64,000 bases of DNA, from contig CM035423.1 in NCBI GenBank assembly GCA_020310875.1, forward strand, positions 141,528,723-141,592,722, read 5' to 3'. The position numbers and the translations under genes are program-made. The notes under the pieces are model-generated. The model ran no database searches. It was not told the DNA's origin and saw only the letters and a list, made by a program, of their open reading frames with translations. This document shows positions 34,501 through 45,475 of this stretch, one piece after another. Source of the DNA: Ceratopteris richardii. Lineage: Eukaryota > Streptophyta > Polypodiopsida > Polypodiales > Pteridaceae. The first letter of the stretch is position 1. Every line of letters starts with the position of its first letter.

Positions 34501-37066
34501 TATCATTGATTCCAAATTGGAGTGCTCCATTGGTAGAATTCTTGCGATCAGGAACATTACCTAGCGAGGCTATTCTAGCAAGAAGACGAAGCATGGAGCA
34601 AGAGGCTAAAGACTATGCCTTAATAGGAGACAACCTATATCGAAGAGGCAAGGATGGTTACCTAAGATTGTGCATTCATGAGTCCGACTATTTAAGAGTT
34701 TTAGAAATTGCCCATAGCAATGTTGCAGGTGGACATTTTGGTCCTGATCGAGTAATTAAGACTATTCTATTCTCAGGACTTTGGTGGCCCACTCTTACAC
34801 ATACCTATGTGAAGAAATGTGACACATGTCAACGTGCCCAGTACCCAATTCGAAAAGATGAGATGCCTTTGAGGCCAATGATGGGGGGACATGCATTCTC
34901 GAAGTGGGGCATAGACTTTGTAGGTCCTATTAACCCCCCCGCTAGAAACTCCCATGCCGAATATATTATTGTAGCCACAGATTACCTTACAAAGTGGGTA
35001 GAACTCAAAGCCACAACAAAGAATGATGCTCAAACAACAGCAAAGTTCTTATTTGAGAACGTGTTCACAAGATACGGATTACCCATAGAGTTAGTAAGTG
35101 ATAGAGGCACACACTTCTTGAATGAAGTCATTGAAAATCTCCTCCAAGAATTCTTGGTGATACATAAGAAGTCTGCCCCCTATCATCCACAAGCTAACGG
35201 ACAAGCTGAGAGCACGAATAAGATCCTATGTAACGTATTGACAAAACTCGTAAATAACAAACGCTCAGATTGGGACAAACAACTTCATCATGCTGTTTGG
35301 GCTTATCGAGTTGCCTATAAAACGGTACTCAATGCCACCCCATTTCAGATGGTCTTTGGACAAAATGTTGTGCTACCATTGGATTTCCTAATCCCAACTT
35401 TAAAAGTAGCACAAGAGCATGATTGGAATGGACACGAGTTATCCTCGAGGATCTTTGATTTAGAACGCTTAGGTGAGACAAGGCTACGAGCACCGGCAGG
35501 CATCTATGCTGCAAAGAAAAGGCAAAAGGCATACTTTGATGCACATATCAAGGATAAAGGCTTGAAAGAGGGAGACCTAGTGTTGGTTTATACACTAAAG
35601 CAACATGCCCGTAAATTGGAAAAAAGAGGATACGGACCTATGATCATTAATAGAATTTCCACTAGCGATGCAGTTCAATTGGCCACACTAGAAGGCGATG
35701 TCTTACCAAACTACATCAGTGGTTGTCGAGTCAAGCTATATCAAGAACCTCTTACAGAGGATATGCTAAAGAGACTCAACACTGCTAAGAAGCAAAAAGA
35801 AGAAGAATTAAGGGTTAGAGAAGAAGCACAGGCAGAGGCGAGAGAACGTATTAGGAGAAACAAGTTAAGACGCCAAGGCCTAGATATCAATCATGAGGCC
35901 CCAAGATACCACATGGCCATGTGTCAAACATCAAGTGCAATTGCTTCTCAAATAATTGATCGATGTCCCTTTGTGACCATAGCTATAGGACAAGTGAAGA
36001 ATGCAAAGACTGTGAGAGCATTGATTGACTCAGGTGAAGCAACTAGTGCAGTTAGACGTTCATACTGCCAAGCCCTGCAATTGGACATCAAGCCCATAGA
36101 AGCATATCTCATAGGATTGGGAGGTGTGGAAACCCCTTGTTTGGGCGAGGTGGAACTTCCCATCTACCTTCAAGATGTTCCAATAAAAGTCAAAATGCTA
36201 GTGTGTCACGATGAGGACCTTACAGAGCGATTTTCCTAGGTCAAGATTGGATTTATGACCATGCAGTCAACTTGAACCTAAGAAGTCAACTTCTTCAAGT
36301 TTGGGTACATGAACAATGCATTACATTAGAATTAGAGAATTGCATGCTCACAGATCATGGCATCACACACTCTCTTATTTCTTCTCAGACCAATCTCCAT
36401 GAACAAGATGTTGTGTGTGTCACAAGCGCTATGACCCAGAAGGACTCGATCACGAAAGAACAGACTCAAAGGCAAGCCGATTCCTCTTGCCTGAGGACTA
36501 ATGCAGTCACAACCAATCAACCAAAAAGGCAAGTGAAGCAGTACCTGACAACCGTGATACCTAATAGACAAAGAGAAATCAAGAACAAAGTAGCTCCGGG
36601 CATGAAGCAGATTTGGGTACGAAAAAGGGAGCAACCCCCAGCCTTGCCAACACAATTTCCACTCAGGCAAGCCAACCATGCGAAGACAAGTAACAAGCAA
36701 CCAGGACCACCTCCACCAAAAGATCTCCGACATATCTTGGTGCCTAAGGAATTGGCTACAGCTCAACAAGGGCGATTACAAATGTGGGTACCCAAGAAGC
36801 TCTTACATACACGATGGCCTATGCTCTCCACCATGCAAAAGGTCTCAATAAAGAAGCCAATGAGAGAAAAGGGTAAGAACCGAGCCCAAAGAAAAAAAAA
36901 AGATAAACTCAATCCTGTGGCAAAAGCAAGAAGACAATCAGCTTGGATAGGGGTTTGGAAGCCTAAGGTACCAGTAGCATCCACAACACTAAAGAACCAA
37001 CCACTTCGGAGACAAAATTTAAGCAACCAATCAAAGATGAAGAAGTCAACAAGGACTCGTACGTAG
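28576..37066 (+). pseudogene. gag-pol region of element C (broken)
   Basis: Order along the plus strand: N-terminal gag (28576-29217), capsid-like gag domain (about 29160-29680), zinc-knuckle and glutamine/proline-rich part (about 29850-30280), coiled linker, first retropepsin with an I-D-S-G-A-G segment (about 31566) and I-L-G-R-P-F (about 31786), acidic linker, reverse transcriptase with Y-V-D-D-L (about 33277), RNase H (about 33690-34080), two H2C2 zinc modules (about 34330-34470 and 34700-34830), integrase core with D-D-E residues in W-G-I-D-F, S-D-R-G and Q-A-E-S-T-N-K (about 34900-35220), a second retropepsin-like domain (about 36000-36260) and a basic tail with W-V-R-K and W-V-P-K segments. 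It has around half a dozen breaks. It aligns with element A at almost every domain. Confidence 0.88.
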
Positions 37067-38066
37067 CCCAACACTGTTCTGAAATGGGTCCTGAAAATCA
37101 ATTGTCCTTTTGACATCAAAGGAACACCTCAAATGAAGGCTGCATCAACATCTGCAAGAACATTTAAATCCTCGACGTGTAGCAACCATGTGCCTTTGGC
37201 ATAACCTTGTCTTTTGCACCATTCAGGCCGTGCATAGCCACAATTGCGAATCCCAGGCACATGTGACACATGTACAATATTTTATTCATACTAACACCTT
37301 TCTTCTTGTTTTATGCCATTGTTCCAAAAAAAAAAAGAGCAAGAAAGACAAAGAGAGGAGACATGACCATGCGCTTGAAGAAGCTCATCCACTAGCAAGG
37401 CCATCCATCAACAAAACGACAAGCCAGTGGTCACACATAATGATGGAGTACAACACGAAGAGATAAAGATCGACAGACCTTTCAACATGGTAAGATATGC
37501 ATGCTTCAACAACACTATAACCATGATAGATTAGGAAACCTCTTCGTCGGCATACCCTTGAGCACTTCGCTCAAGACCCAATTTCTTGCACCATACTTCT
37601 TCCCATGCATTTTCCAAGTACACATGCGTAGGGCTACATTACAAAGCCGTGCACAAGGCACATTCTTCTTCTAACCCATGCACTAATGCACTTACCCTTC
37701 AGTCATGATGGGTCACAAGTACTTGGTATGGCAACTAGGGAATCCATCTTTGGAAGAACCTGAGGATATCACAGCGACAACAACTAGAGCCAGGAAGCAA
37801 TCCACCACAAGAGTTGCTCACAATCAACATTGACAACCTCTTTCGAGTAGCTCACAATTTTTGAAAGCTCACAAAGACACCATCCAGCTGGAATACACGG
37901 ACGAAGTCCATACAAAGGTCGCAATGACAAAATGATGAACCTGACAACTACCCAAAATACAATGGGAAGATGAACTGCTCCTACTGATACATGAAGGACA
38001 CTACCTCTCAATGTACTACATGGAACAACCACTACAACAAGGGTCTATCAAGGACGATAGACTCAA
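37067..38066 (+). other. 3' non-coding part of element C
   Basis: About 1 kb between the pol tail and the polypurine tract. No frame corresponds to the extra ORF of A and B. A short A run (about 37327-37338) is present. No gene is seen. Confidence 0.65.
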
Positions 38067-38079
38067 GAGGAGGGGGGAG
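38067..38079 (+). other. Polypurine tract (element C)
   Basis: GAGGAGGGGGGAG directly before the 3' LTR. Confidence 0.85.
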
Positions 38080-38707
38080 TGTTGAAGCTCAAGGTCAAGG
38101 ACAAAGCATGGAAGCGCATCAAAGAAGTGGACACACAAAAAGAAGGAGCAAGTAGGGAGCTCCAAGATTCACATGTCAAATTTTCAGAAGAAATCCCTAT
38201 AAAAATAGTGATTTTTATCACTAAAAATCATTATAAATACCATTTTCTATTTTTACAGCTCCAGTTTGTTCAAGCCAAGGAGTCCTTGAGCTTGAGGAGT
38301 ATTAGATGTATCATACTACCAATTTTCATAATTTTTAGATTCCGTTTGAGCCCCCAAATAAGCCCTAGAACCTAATTTTTAACTAGGCCGGACACTAGGT
38401 CTGGACAGGACCAAAACCACTCAAAAACCTATAAAAAGGGTTGGAGAGCTCATTTTTGGGGGTTAGCTTGTTGTAGATTTCAGCTTCGTAAGAGAGTTCT
38501 TTTGTAATTGAAGTCCTTCCATTGTTCCACTCTTTGCTCTTACCTTGTGCGTGTGTGTGTATGTGTGTGCATGCTTGTGTGCTTTCACTCACGCACATGT
38601 GCACTTCACTTGCTCTTGGTCTTCATACCGGTCCTCACGTCTCCACGGATTGACATTTATGAGGTGTATCTCCTCACGTTGGTACTCACCATTGTGCTAG
38701 AGTGATA
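38080..38707 (+). repeat. 3' LTR of element C
   Basis: 628 bp, about 98 percent identical to the 5' LTR by eye, with one short length difference in the GT tract. TATA-like element at 38429-38438. Confidence 0.93.
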
Positions 38708-38993
38708 GGGCAAAATGCAGCATTGCTCCTTCCCAAAAGATGGTTTAGCTCGAGCTACTCATAAATTACAATTTGTTCGTAGTGATGTTTGTGGTCCTAT
38801 GCAAACATCTTCTTTTGGGAAACTCCTTTACTTTGTAGCTTTTATTGATGATTTCTCCATGAATGCATGGGTGTATCCATTGAAAGAAAATTCCAAATTG
38901 TTTATGTGCTTCAAACAAATTTTGCTTATGGGTTAAAATATGTCAGCATGTAAATTGGGCATCCTCCATTTTGATCAAGGGGGGAATACATGT
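38708..38993 (+). pseudogene. Copia G: integrase piece between C and H
   Basis: Begins with the right GGGCA duplication copy of element C. It reads like the start of the copia integrase core: D-V-C-G-P-M-Q-T, then Y-F-V-A-F-I-D-D-F-S, W-V-Y-P-L-K and H-F-D-Q-G-G-E-Y. It ends where element H enters. Broken. Confidence 0.85.
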
Positions 38994-39677
38994 TGTCATG
39001 GACACAAAGAAACTCATCTTAAATCTTAGATTCCATGTATCTCATGTTTGGTTAGGATTTTGGAGAAACTAATGCTACCATTGCGTTCGTAATGTGCCAA
39101 AACCCCAAGATCGACTACCTAATTACTGAATTCTGACACCCGGAGGTCTTGTTTCCAACTGATGATGTCATCGATGACATCATCAAATCGTAACCACCCT
39201 TGAAAACCTATAAAAGGAGGGGTTGACCACATTCATAATTAGTCTTGTGGATACCAGTCTTGGGAGCTCAAGGGGTCGTGACCACCAAGTAAGTACTTTC
39301 AAGTTCCAGTTCGAGTTCTAGTCTTGTCTCTTGGTCTAGTCTTGTCTAGTCTTGTATTGTGGACATCCTTTCTTGTCCTATTGTAATCTCATAGTACGAA
39401 ATCATTTCTAGTTATTTCTTGTATCTAGTTCATATCCCTGAAGGGAATTCTTGTAACCCAGATATCTTGTTCCGTACCCACGATCCTGGGTTGTGGGATC
39501 TCCTATATCATCTCTAGTCTAGTTTTCCATATCTTTTGGTCTCGGGTTGTGGGATGTCTTGTATTGGTTACGTATTCTTGTATCATTTTCTCTATGTGGG
39601 TCTTCTTGTAATCAGAAGTGTATTTCCGAAATCTTGTCTATTGTAGTCGGAGAGCACAATCTAGTGCTCCCCTGACA
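38994..39677 (+). repeat. 5' LTR of element H
   Basis: From TGTCATGGACAC to CTCCCCTGACA. It contains a perfect 24-bp palindrome at 39161-39184, then a TATA-like CTATAAAAGG at 39208-39217. Downstream is a TCTTGT-rich stretch that would be the transcribed leader. Confidence 0.85.
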
Positions 39678-39953
39678 TTTTGGCATTTATTTCTTGTATC
39701 TAGTTCATCTCCGAGAAGGGAGTTCTTGTAATCCAGACATCTTGTTTCATACCTATAGTCCCGGGTTGTGGGATCTTTTGTGTCATCTCTGGTCCAGTTT
39801 TCCATACCTATCGGTCTCGGGTTGTGGGACTTCTTGTATGAGTTACATATCCTTGTATTGTTTTCCCTTCGTGGGTGTTCTTCTAATCAGAAGTGTATTT
39901 CCAAAATCTTGTCTAGTGTAGTCAGGGAGCACAATATAGTGGCTCCCCTGACA
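39678..39953 (+). repeat. Partial tandem duplication of the H LTR
   Basis: The last roughly 270 bp of the LTR recur immediately after it, following a TTTTGGC segment that also begins the interior. The offset is about 276 bp. The 3' LTR has a single copy, so the duplication arose after insertion or within this copy only. Confidence 0.85.
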
Positions 39954-39985
39954 TTTTGGCGACTACTTTCATCAAGACTAGGAAC

Positions 39986-40960
39986 CATGGAGATTATTCG
40001 AGAAGAATTTTTTCTGCACTTATAGTCATTTAACAACAAGTCCAAGAGATACGAGAAAACCAACAAAGGATTCAACAACAGAATATTCAAGATGTAATCA
40101 CAGAACTTCAAAGGCAAATCCAAGAGCTACAGATCATTGTAAGTCAATCTTCTTCAAGTACCCCCATGACAACTAACATGAAGAAAAGTCCAAAAGTGAG
40201 CATGCTTGAGAAATTTGATGGAACAAGATCAAAGTTTCTAGGATTTGTGCAACAAGTGAAGCTATTCATATGGATGCAACTAGATAGGTACCCAGATGAT
40301 GTCTCAAGTAGGACTCATAAGAACTCTATTATGTGGTCTTGCTCTTTCATGGTTTGCACCTATCCTTGAGAAGGATATGGATATTTTGCATGATTTCAAG
40401 GCCTTTATTTGGGAGTTCACATCTTCGTTTGGAGATACCAATTGTTCACGTGTTGCCGAAACAAAGCTAAGGAACGTCAATGAAATAGGCCTGCATCTAC
40501 CTATGCATCAGATTTTAGACAAATCATTTGTAATCTCAAATGGCATGAGGATTATTTTATCAACCAATTTCGATGGGGCTTGTGTGATGATGTCAAGGAC
40601 CTCATGTTAACCATGCCCAAGGTAAATACTTTGAATGAATTCATGAATCAAGCAATTGAGTGTGATAATAGGTTGTTTGAGAGAAAGCAAGAGAAGAAGA
40701 TTTCTATTCATGATCGAGAATACAAGTTTACCTCAGTTCCTCAACAACACATGTTGGAAGAATCTCAACCAGAACCCATGCAGTTGGATAACATTAGGGT
40801 CAGACGACTTACATCAAAGGAAAGAAAACATCGGAAAGACAATGGATTATGCTTTTATTGTGGAGATCATGATCATATGGTATTCAAATGTCCTAAGAAG
40901 AAGAAGCAAGTTGGAATTAGGACTTCTACAATCACCGTCCCATATCAGAAGGATCATCAT
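39986..40960 (+). pseudogene. gag remnant of element H
   Basis: The interior encodes a Ty3/gypsy-type gag: a glutamine-rich coiled start, F-D-G-T-R-S-K-F with G-F-V, then L-S-W-F-A-P, a D-D-V-K-D-L segment, C-D-N-R-L-F-E and one zinc knuckle C-F-Y-C-G-D-H-D-H-M-V-F-K-C (CX2CX4HX4C, about 40849-40890). The knuckle spacing differs from that of the A/C family. There are a few breaks. Nothing of pol follows. Confidence 0.85.
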
Positions 40961-41148
40961 CAAATTCAAAAGGGGAGTACTACCCATCATGAGAGTCATG
41001 GCCTTGATTCTGCACCTAGATATACTACAAACCCTTTCCAATTTCATCATGGATATCCATAATCATCATGTTACAATACCACATACCAAGAGCTCTACAA
41101 AGACCAAGAGCTATGAAGATTCAAATTCTAGAAGATCTCAGGAGATGA

Positions 41149-41820
41149 TGTCATGGACACAAAGAAAACCATCTTAAATCTTAGATTCCATGTATTTCAT
41201 GTTTGGTTAGGATTTTGGAGAAACTAATACAACCATTGCATTTGGAATGTGCCAAAACCCCAAGATCGACTGCCTAATTATTGAATTCTGACACCCTGAG
41301 GTCTTGTTTCCAACTGATGATTTCATCAATGACATCATCAAATCATAACCGCCCTTGAAAACCTATAAAAGGAGGGGTTGGCCACATTCATAATTAGTCT
41401 TGTGGATACCAGTCTTAGGAGTCAGGATCACCAAGTAAGTACTCTCCAAGTTCCAGTTCCTGTTCTTGTCTTGTTCCTTGTTCCAATGTTGTCTAGTCTT
41501 GTATCCTGGAAATCTAGTCTTGTCCTCTGTAGTCTCGTAGTACAAGATCTTGTTGATTTATTTCTTGTATCTAGTTCATCTCTAAGAAGGGAGTTCTTGT
41601 AATCGAGATATCTTGTTTCATACCTACAGTCCCTTGTGGGATCTTTTGTGCCAGCTCTGGTCCAGTTTTCCATACCTATCGGTCCTAGGTTGTGGGACTT
41701 CTTGTATGAGTTACATATCCTTGTATTGTTTTCCCTTCATGGGTGTTCTTGTAATCAGAAGTGTATTTCTGAAATCTTGTCTAGTGTAGTCAGAGAGCAC
41801 AATCTAGTGCTCCCCTGACA
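41149..41820 (+). repeat. 3' LTR of element H
   Basis: 672 bp, same ends as the 5' LTR but clearly diverged. The palindrome seen at 39161 is present only in degraded form near 41317-41340. CATGT follows at 41821-41825. Confidence 0.85.
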
Positions 41821-43017
41821 CATGTCTTCTAATTTAAATGCATTTTTAGCTCAACACGGTTTATTGTACAGTGTCATATACACCTCAAAAAAATGGAGTT
41901 GTTGAAAGAAAGAACAGTTCTCCCATGGAGATGGCAAGGCATATGGTCAAAAGTCGAGCTTTACCACATAGCTTTTTGCTTGAGCTTGTTATATGTGCAT
42001 CATATGTACTTAACAGGTGTCCCACCAAAGCACTACAATTGATAACTCCATATGAGGCTTGGCATAGTCGCAAGCCATTTGTTGCTCAATAGTGTGTCTT
42101 TGGTTGTCTAAAACATGCATTAATGCCTAAACAGTAACACAAGAAATTGGATGACAAAGCAATGAAATGTATTTTTGTTGGGTACAATTCTAAAAGTAAA
42201 GGCTATCATCTATATCATCTATAGATTAAACACATTTCGGTTAGCTACGATGTTGCTTTTGTGGAAGATGCAATCCAACCATTACTTTCATGTATCAAGG
42301 AGACTTTAGCTAGCTCTAAAGATGTCTATGACACTTTGCAGTCTCCTTTTATAGGTGGATAGCCAAGTGCTGGTCCAAATGAGGCAATGTTTCAGCCTTT
42401 ATAAGCTCCACATGTTGATGTAGATCATTCCATTTCTGATGCAAATTTACATGGTGCACTTGTCGATGAGAGGGTTGACATAGAAGAGGATAAAAATATG
42501 CCTAAATGGTTGGTGCAGACTTTAATAGACAGCAAATTAGATGCAACTTTGTCATATTGTACCCGTTCAATCTCTCATAGTGCTTCCTTTGCATCAAACT
42601 ACTATGCAATGGCTACCTGCATTCTTTGTGATGAGAATGAGCCTGTTTCTTTTAATGAAGCACATAATTCAAAAAATTGGATGGCTACTATGCAAACAAG
42701 ATATGATGCTATTACGAAGAATGGTACTTGGCCCTTATGTGATTTGCCTCTAGGCAAAAAGGCCATTGGCACTAAATGAGTATTCAAGCTGAAATGCAAG
42801 CCTGATGGAGTAGTTGATAGGTATAAGACTAGGCTTGTTGCCAAAGGTTATGGTCAAGAGAGATGCATTGATTTTAATGAGAGCTTTGCTCCCACATGCC
42901 AAATGACTATTGTCCTTAGCATTTGTGCACTTCCAGCTCATCATGGTTGGTATGTACATGTTTTGGACATTAAAATTTCATTTTTGGATGGTGACTTAAA
43001 TGACGAAGTGTATGTAT
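41821..43017 (+). pseudogene. Copia G: integrase end and RT start
   Basis: Starts with the right CATGT duplication copy. It shows Y-T-P-Q-K-N-G-V-V-E-R-K-N, M-E-M-A-R, N-R-C-P-T-K-A and P-Y-E-A-W-H, the usual end of the copia integrase core. After a variable linker (about 42120-42600) it shows the start of copia reverse transcriptase: N-G-T-W, K-K-A-I-G-T-K, D-R-Y-K and L-V-A-K-G-Y, up to F-L-D-G-D-L-N-D-E-V-Y near 43010. It is broken and cut at about 43017, where element I begins in the opposite orientation. Confidence 0.85.
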
Positions 43018-44417
43018 TTCATTCTTGTGATTTTGGCTAGCTCTATGGTATAAGTATAATTTGACTCTATCGTGTCTAAGCGTAATCTCTTGACTAATCG
43101 GGAACTAATAACATTATGAGTCGAACCTGTGTCAAAGAGTACCTTGACAGGCTGTTCTGCTACGACTCCTCTCATGACAATAAGCTCAGTATCCAGGAAC
43201 TGGTATCCTTTCTGTGCCACTGGCAAAAGCACAACATCTAGCACAGTCGAAACCTTTTTAGTGACCGTCATGGCCACTATGGGAGATGATAATGGAGATG
43301 GGGAATCCCCAAACTCATCCTCACTCCCACCCCCTACCTGAGTCGGGTTTATGACTATGGTGGCTGCTATCTTTTTCTTTTTAGGACAATCCTTATACAA
43401 GTGCTTCCCTAAGCAACCATAGCATAAACCCTCTTTCATTGCCTTCTCTTTCTGCTGAGGGGTAAGAATAGATCGGTTATATGCCCTCTCAGCCAGAGCA
43501 GACACTTTTATCTTTCCTCCTGAGACTGTCTGGATCATGTGCACCTGCTTAGCCTCCCTAGAAGGGTGTGCACTGACCGAACCAGGAGTCGAAGTATGGA
43601 AGGGTCGGCTAACCCTAGTCCATGGGGATCTCTGACCTTGGAAACCTGTGCTCCTGTGGTCGTCCTCATAAACCAAGGCCATCTCTGTGGCCTATGCCAA
43701 AGACTAACACCGCTCCTTCCTCACTAAAGGTCGGATAGTTTCTCTGAGTCCCAAAACAAACTTGTGGACTTGAAGAAATTCTGGTATGGTATCATGTACT
43801 TTAAGAAGTACCTCTCTATACCTATCTACGTATTCCTAAACTGATTGATTCTTCTGAATGATGAAGAATCATGTGTCTAGTGCTCTAGATCTTTCATCAG
43901 GTGGTACAAAACTGTTATAAAATAGGATTTTAAATTGATCCCATGTCGTGGGCTCCTTCTTATCCTGCTCTATCTTACGCCATCAGCTATGTGCGACGTC
44001 CATAAGGTTATAAGTGGCTTGCTGAATCTTGTGCCTATCATCAATGATATGACACAGGCGGAAACACTGTTCCCATTTGCTGAGCCACTGCTCAACCGCG
44101 TCAGCAGTCTTAGTGCTAGTTGAGCCATGATATCTTGGTGGCTTAAGATCCTTAAGTTGCCATCTGGCTTCTCTAACTAAGACGCTATCTCTAGGGACTT
44201 CCAAAGTTTGATGCTCATCGGGAGCATCTACCTCCATCTCTGGCAAATCAGAATCGAGCGGCTCTTCTTCTTTCTTGGAACCACGCACGTGTTCCAAGAT
44301 ATCCTGAAGAGAACTCTCTAAGAATGAAATTCTATTATTCATGGTTTGAATTGGATCAACTGGAGGTTCTGGCATAAGGGTATCCGTCCTAGCAGGTGAT
44401 GCTGATCCAAATTCCAT
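43018..44417 (-). pseudogene. gag and protease remnant of element I
   Basis: In element order: an acidic N-terminal part; a capsid-like region with R-W-Q-L-K-D-L-K-P-P-R-Y-H-G and W-L-S-K-W-E (about 43980-44180); a variable part; a zinc knuckle C-Y-G-C-L-G-K-H-L-Y-K-D-C (about 43390-43430); and the start of a retropepsin with L-F-D-T-G-S-T-H-N-V-I (about 43110-43145). It is broken, with several breaks, and the protease is cut at the element boundary. Confidence 0.85.
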
Positions 44418-45189
44418 ACTAGGACTAAAGGCAAGTAACTTTTCTTTTGGTTTTCTCTTTTTTTTTTAATACACTAATCAAATGTATATACTAGTGGCAA
44501 GCGGAAAAAGAACCAATCAAAGCCTCTCATATTCTTTTGATATTCTTGAAGCATCCAATTGAAGAACTAAGAGTAGAATATCCACTCCCTTTGGTTCGTG
44601 GATCGCATATGCCTTCAAGAAGTGCTTCGTTGATGATGCTTGATGAAGAATAGTCCACTTCAACCCTCTATTGAAGAAAGAAAATAATTCCAAAGTATGG
44701 CATACAACCACTCTCTGGATAGAGGTATGAGAAAGATTTCTAACAAGCCAAAGATCTCTCAATTTGGACAAGAATTGACCAAATTATGGCCAATTTAGTG
44801 AAGCTAGGTACCCAAAAATTGAGACTCAAGAAGCTTTGGCTATGGTTTCTTCACGAAATTTCGCCTTCTCTCTCTGTAGACGTGCGTGCGACTGCTGTTC
44901 TATCCCATATGTCCTATACAAGAGCTTGCAGGCACCTTTTATATAAGGAGCTTCTTCCTTTGCCTCTCAACAACAAAGCACGAAGAGAAGGTCTCTCTCT
45001 CCCTCTCTCCTCGTGGGCAGCCAAGTGGCAGCTTGCGTGACTGTGATCTCCCTCTCTCTTCCTTTTGCTACAATGCCACCACAAAGCCAAGAACGCCCCC
45101 CCTCTCTTCCTCCTGGAATGACGATGGAAAAAAACATGCACGAACGCCCCAAGCACCATGCGAGTTCTCTCCAAAAATAGCTAAAAAAA
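44418..45189 (-). other. Leader of element I
   Basis: Non-coding leader between the primer site and gag. It includes CT-rich stretches near 44990-45060 and 45095-45115 on the plus strand. No gene is seen, and there is no palindrome array like those of A, C and E. Confidence 0.6.
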
Positions 45190-45205
45190 CCATGCTCTGA
45201 TACCA
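45190..45205 (-). other. Primer-binding site, tRNA-iMet type (element I)
   Basis: On the minus strand TGGTATCAGAGCATGG lies two bases inside the LTR. TGGTATCAGAGC is the common primer site complementary to plant initiator tRNA-Met. Confidence 0.9.
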
Positions 45206-45207
45206 AA

Positions 45208-45464
45208 TGTGAGAATCTCCTCAAAAAAAGACATGCGAATGATGTGTGTGCCACTCTCCTCCCATCCATTTATATCCTCTTGTATCTAAAATAGCAGTGA
45301 TCTGGAATGATCTAGTGTCACCATGTGGCCAGCATGCAACACTCATCTCCACTAACCATCAAATACCTTAGGATATACCCCCGAGCTTAGGACCTTGGCT
45401 AACTAGCCCTCATCCCACACACACATGGAATGGTCTTTGTATCTTTATAGACCAATGTCTGACA
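45208..45464 (-). repeat. 5' LTR of element I, outer edge uncertain
   Basis: The inner edge TGTGAGAATCTCC (plus strand) is fixed by the primer site. The first TG...CA-compatible outer edge is TGTCTGACA at 45464, giving 257 bp, but no partner LTR is available and the real LTR may be longer. A TATA-like ATATAAATGG (minus strand) lies near 45271-45280. Confidence 0.5.
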
Positions 45465-45475
45465 GTCCTCGAAAA

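Larger units (their letters stand above)
26594..38707 (+). mobile_element. Element C: Ty3/gypsy element, 12.1 kb, no extra ORF
   Basis: C has 630- and 628-bp LTRs with roughly a dozen differences (about 2 percent), a GGGCA target duplication, a tRNA-Asp primer site, a leader with a palindrome array, a gag-pol region (28576-37066), about 1 kb of non-coding 3' sequence and a polypurine tract. It inserted into copia G between the pre-integrase and integrase domains. Its structure is complete from LTR to LTR, but the coding region is broken, with around half a dozen breaks. It shares gag-pol architecture with element A, including the second retropepsin-like domain and the doubled H2C2 module, but has no counterpart of A's 1434-residue ORF. 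It is younger than G and E and older than A and F. Confidence 0.92.
38994..41820 (+). mobile_element. Element H: short gag-only Ty3/gypsy-type LTR element
   Basis: 2827 bp, TGTCATGG...CTGACA ends, a CATGT target duplication (38989-38993 and 41821-41825), LTRs of 684 bp (plus a 276-bp partial duplication) and 672 bp, and an interior of about 1.2 kb with only a gag remnant. No protease, RT, RNase H or integrase is present. Length and content fit the TR-GAG class of non-autonomous elements, which carry terminal repeats and gag alone. It lies inside the integrase region of copia G. The gag is broken, with a few breaks. The LTRs differ at many positions (around a tenth by eye), so H is older than A, C and F. 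Confidence 0.85.
25930..43017 (+). mobile_element. Element G: Ty1/copia remnant, split by C and H
   Basis: G is present as three plus-strand pieces. 25930-26593 holds a worn gag zinc-knuckle segment and the GAG-pre-integrase domain. 38708-38993 holds the first part of the integrase core. 41821-43017 holds the rest of integrase and the first part of reverse transcriptase. The order gag, pre-integrase, integrase, RT identifies Ty1/copia. C entered at the pre-integrase/integrase boundary and H inside integrase. The element stops near 43017 within RT, against element I. It has several breaks besides its truncations and is older than both C and H. Confidence 0.85.
43018..45464 (-). mobile_element. 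Element I: 5' part of a Ty3/gypsy element
   Basis: Minus strand: LTR end (45208-45464 at least), tRNA-iMet primer site, leader of about 0.8 kb, gag and the start of protease, then truncation near 43018 against copia G. RT, RNase H, integrase and the 3' LTR are missing. Gag and primer type differ from the A/C family, so this is another Ty3/gypsy lineage; a chromovirus is plausible but there is no integrase or chromodomain to confirm it. It is broken, with several breaks in gag. Confidence 0.8.

Noticed and set aside
37188-37466. 92-residue frame in the 3' part of element C
   Set aside because: Short, with no similarity to the extra ORF of A and B and no motif; it spans a homopolymer A run.
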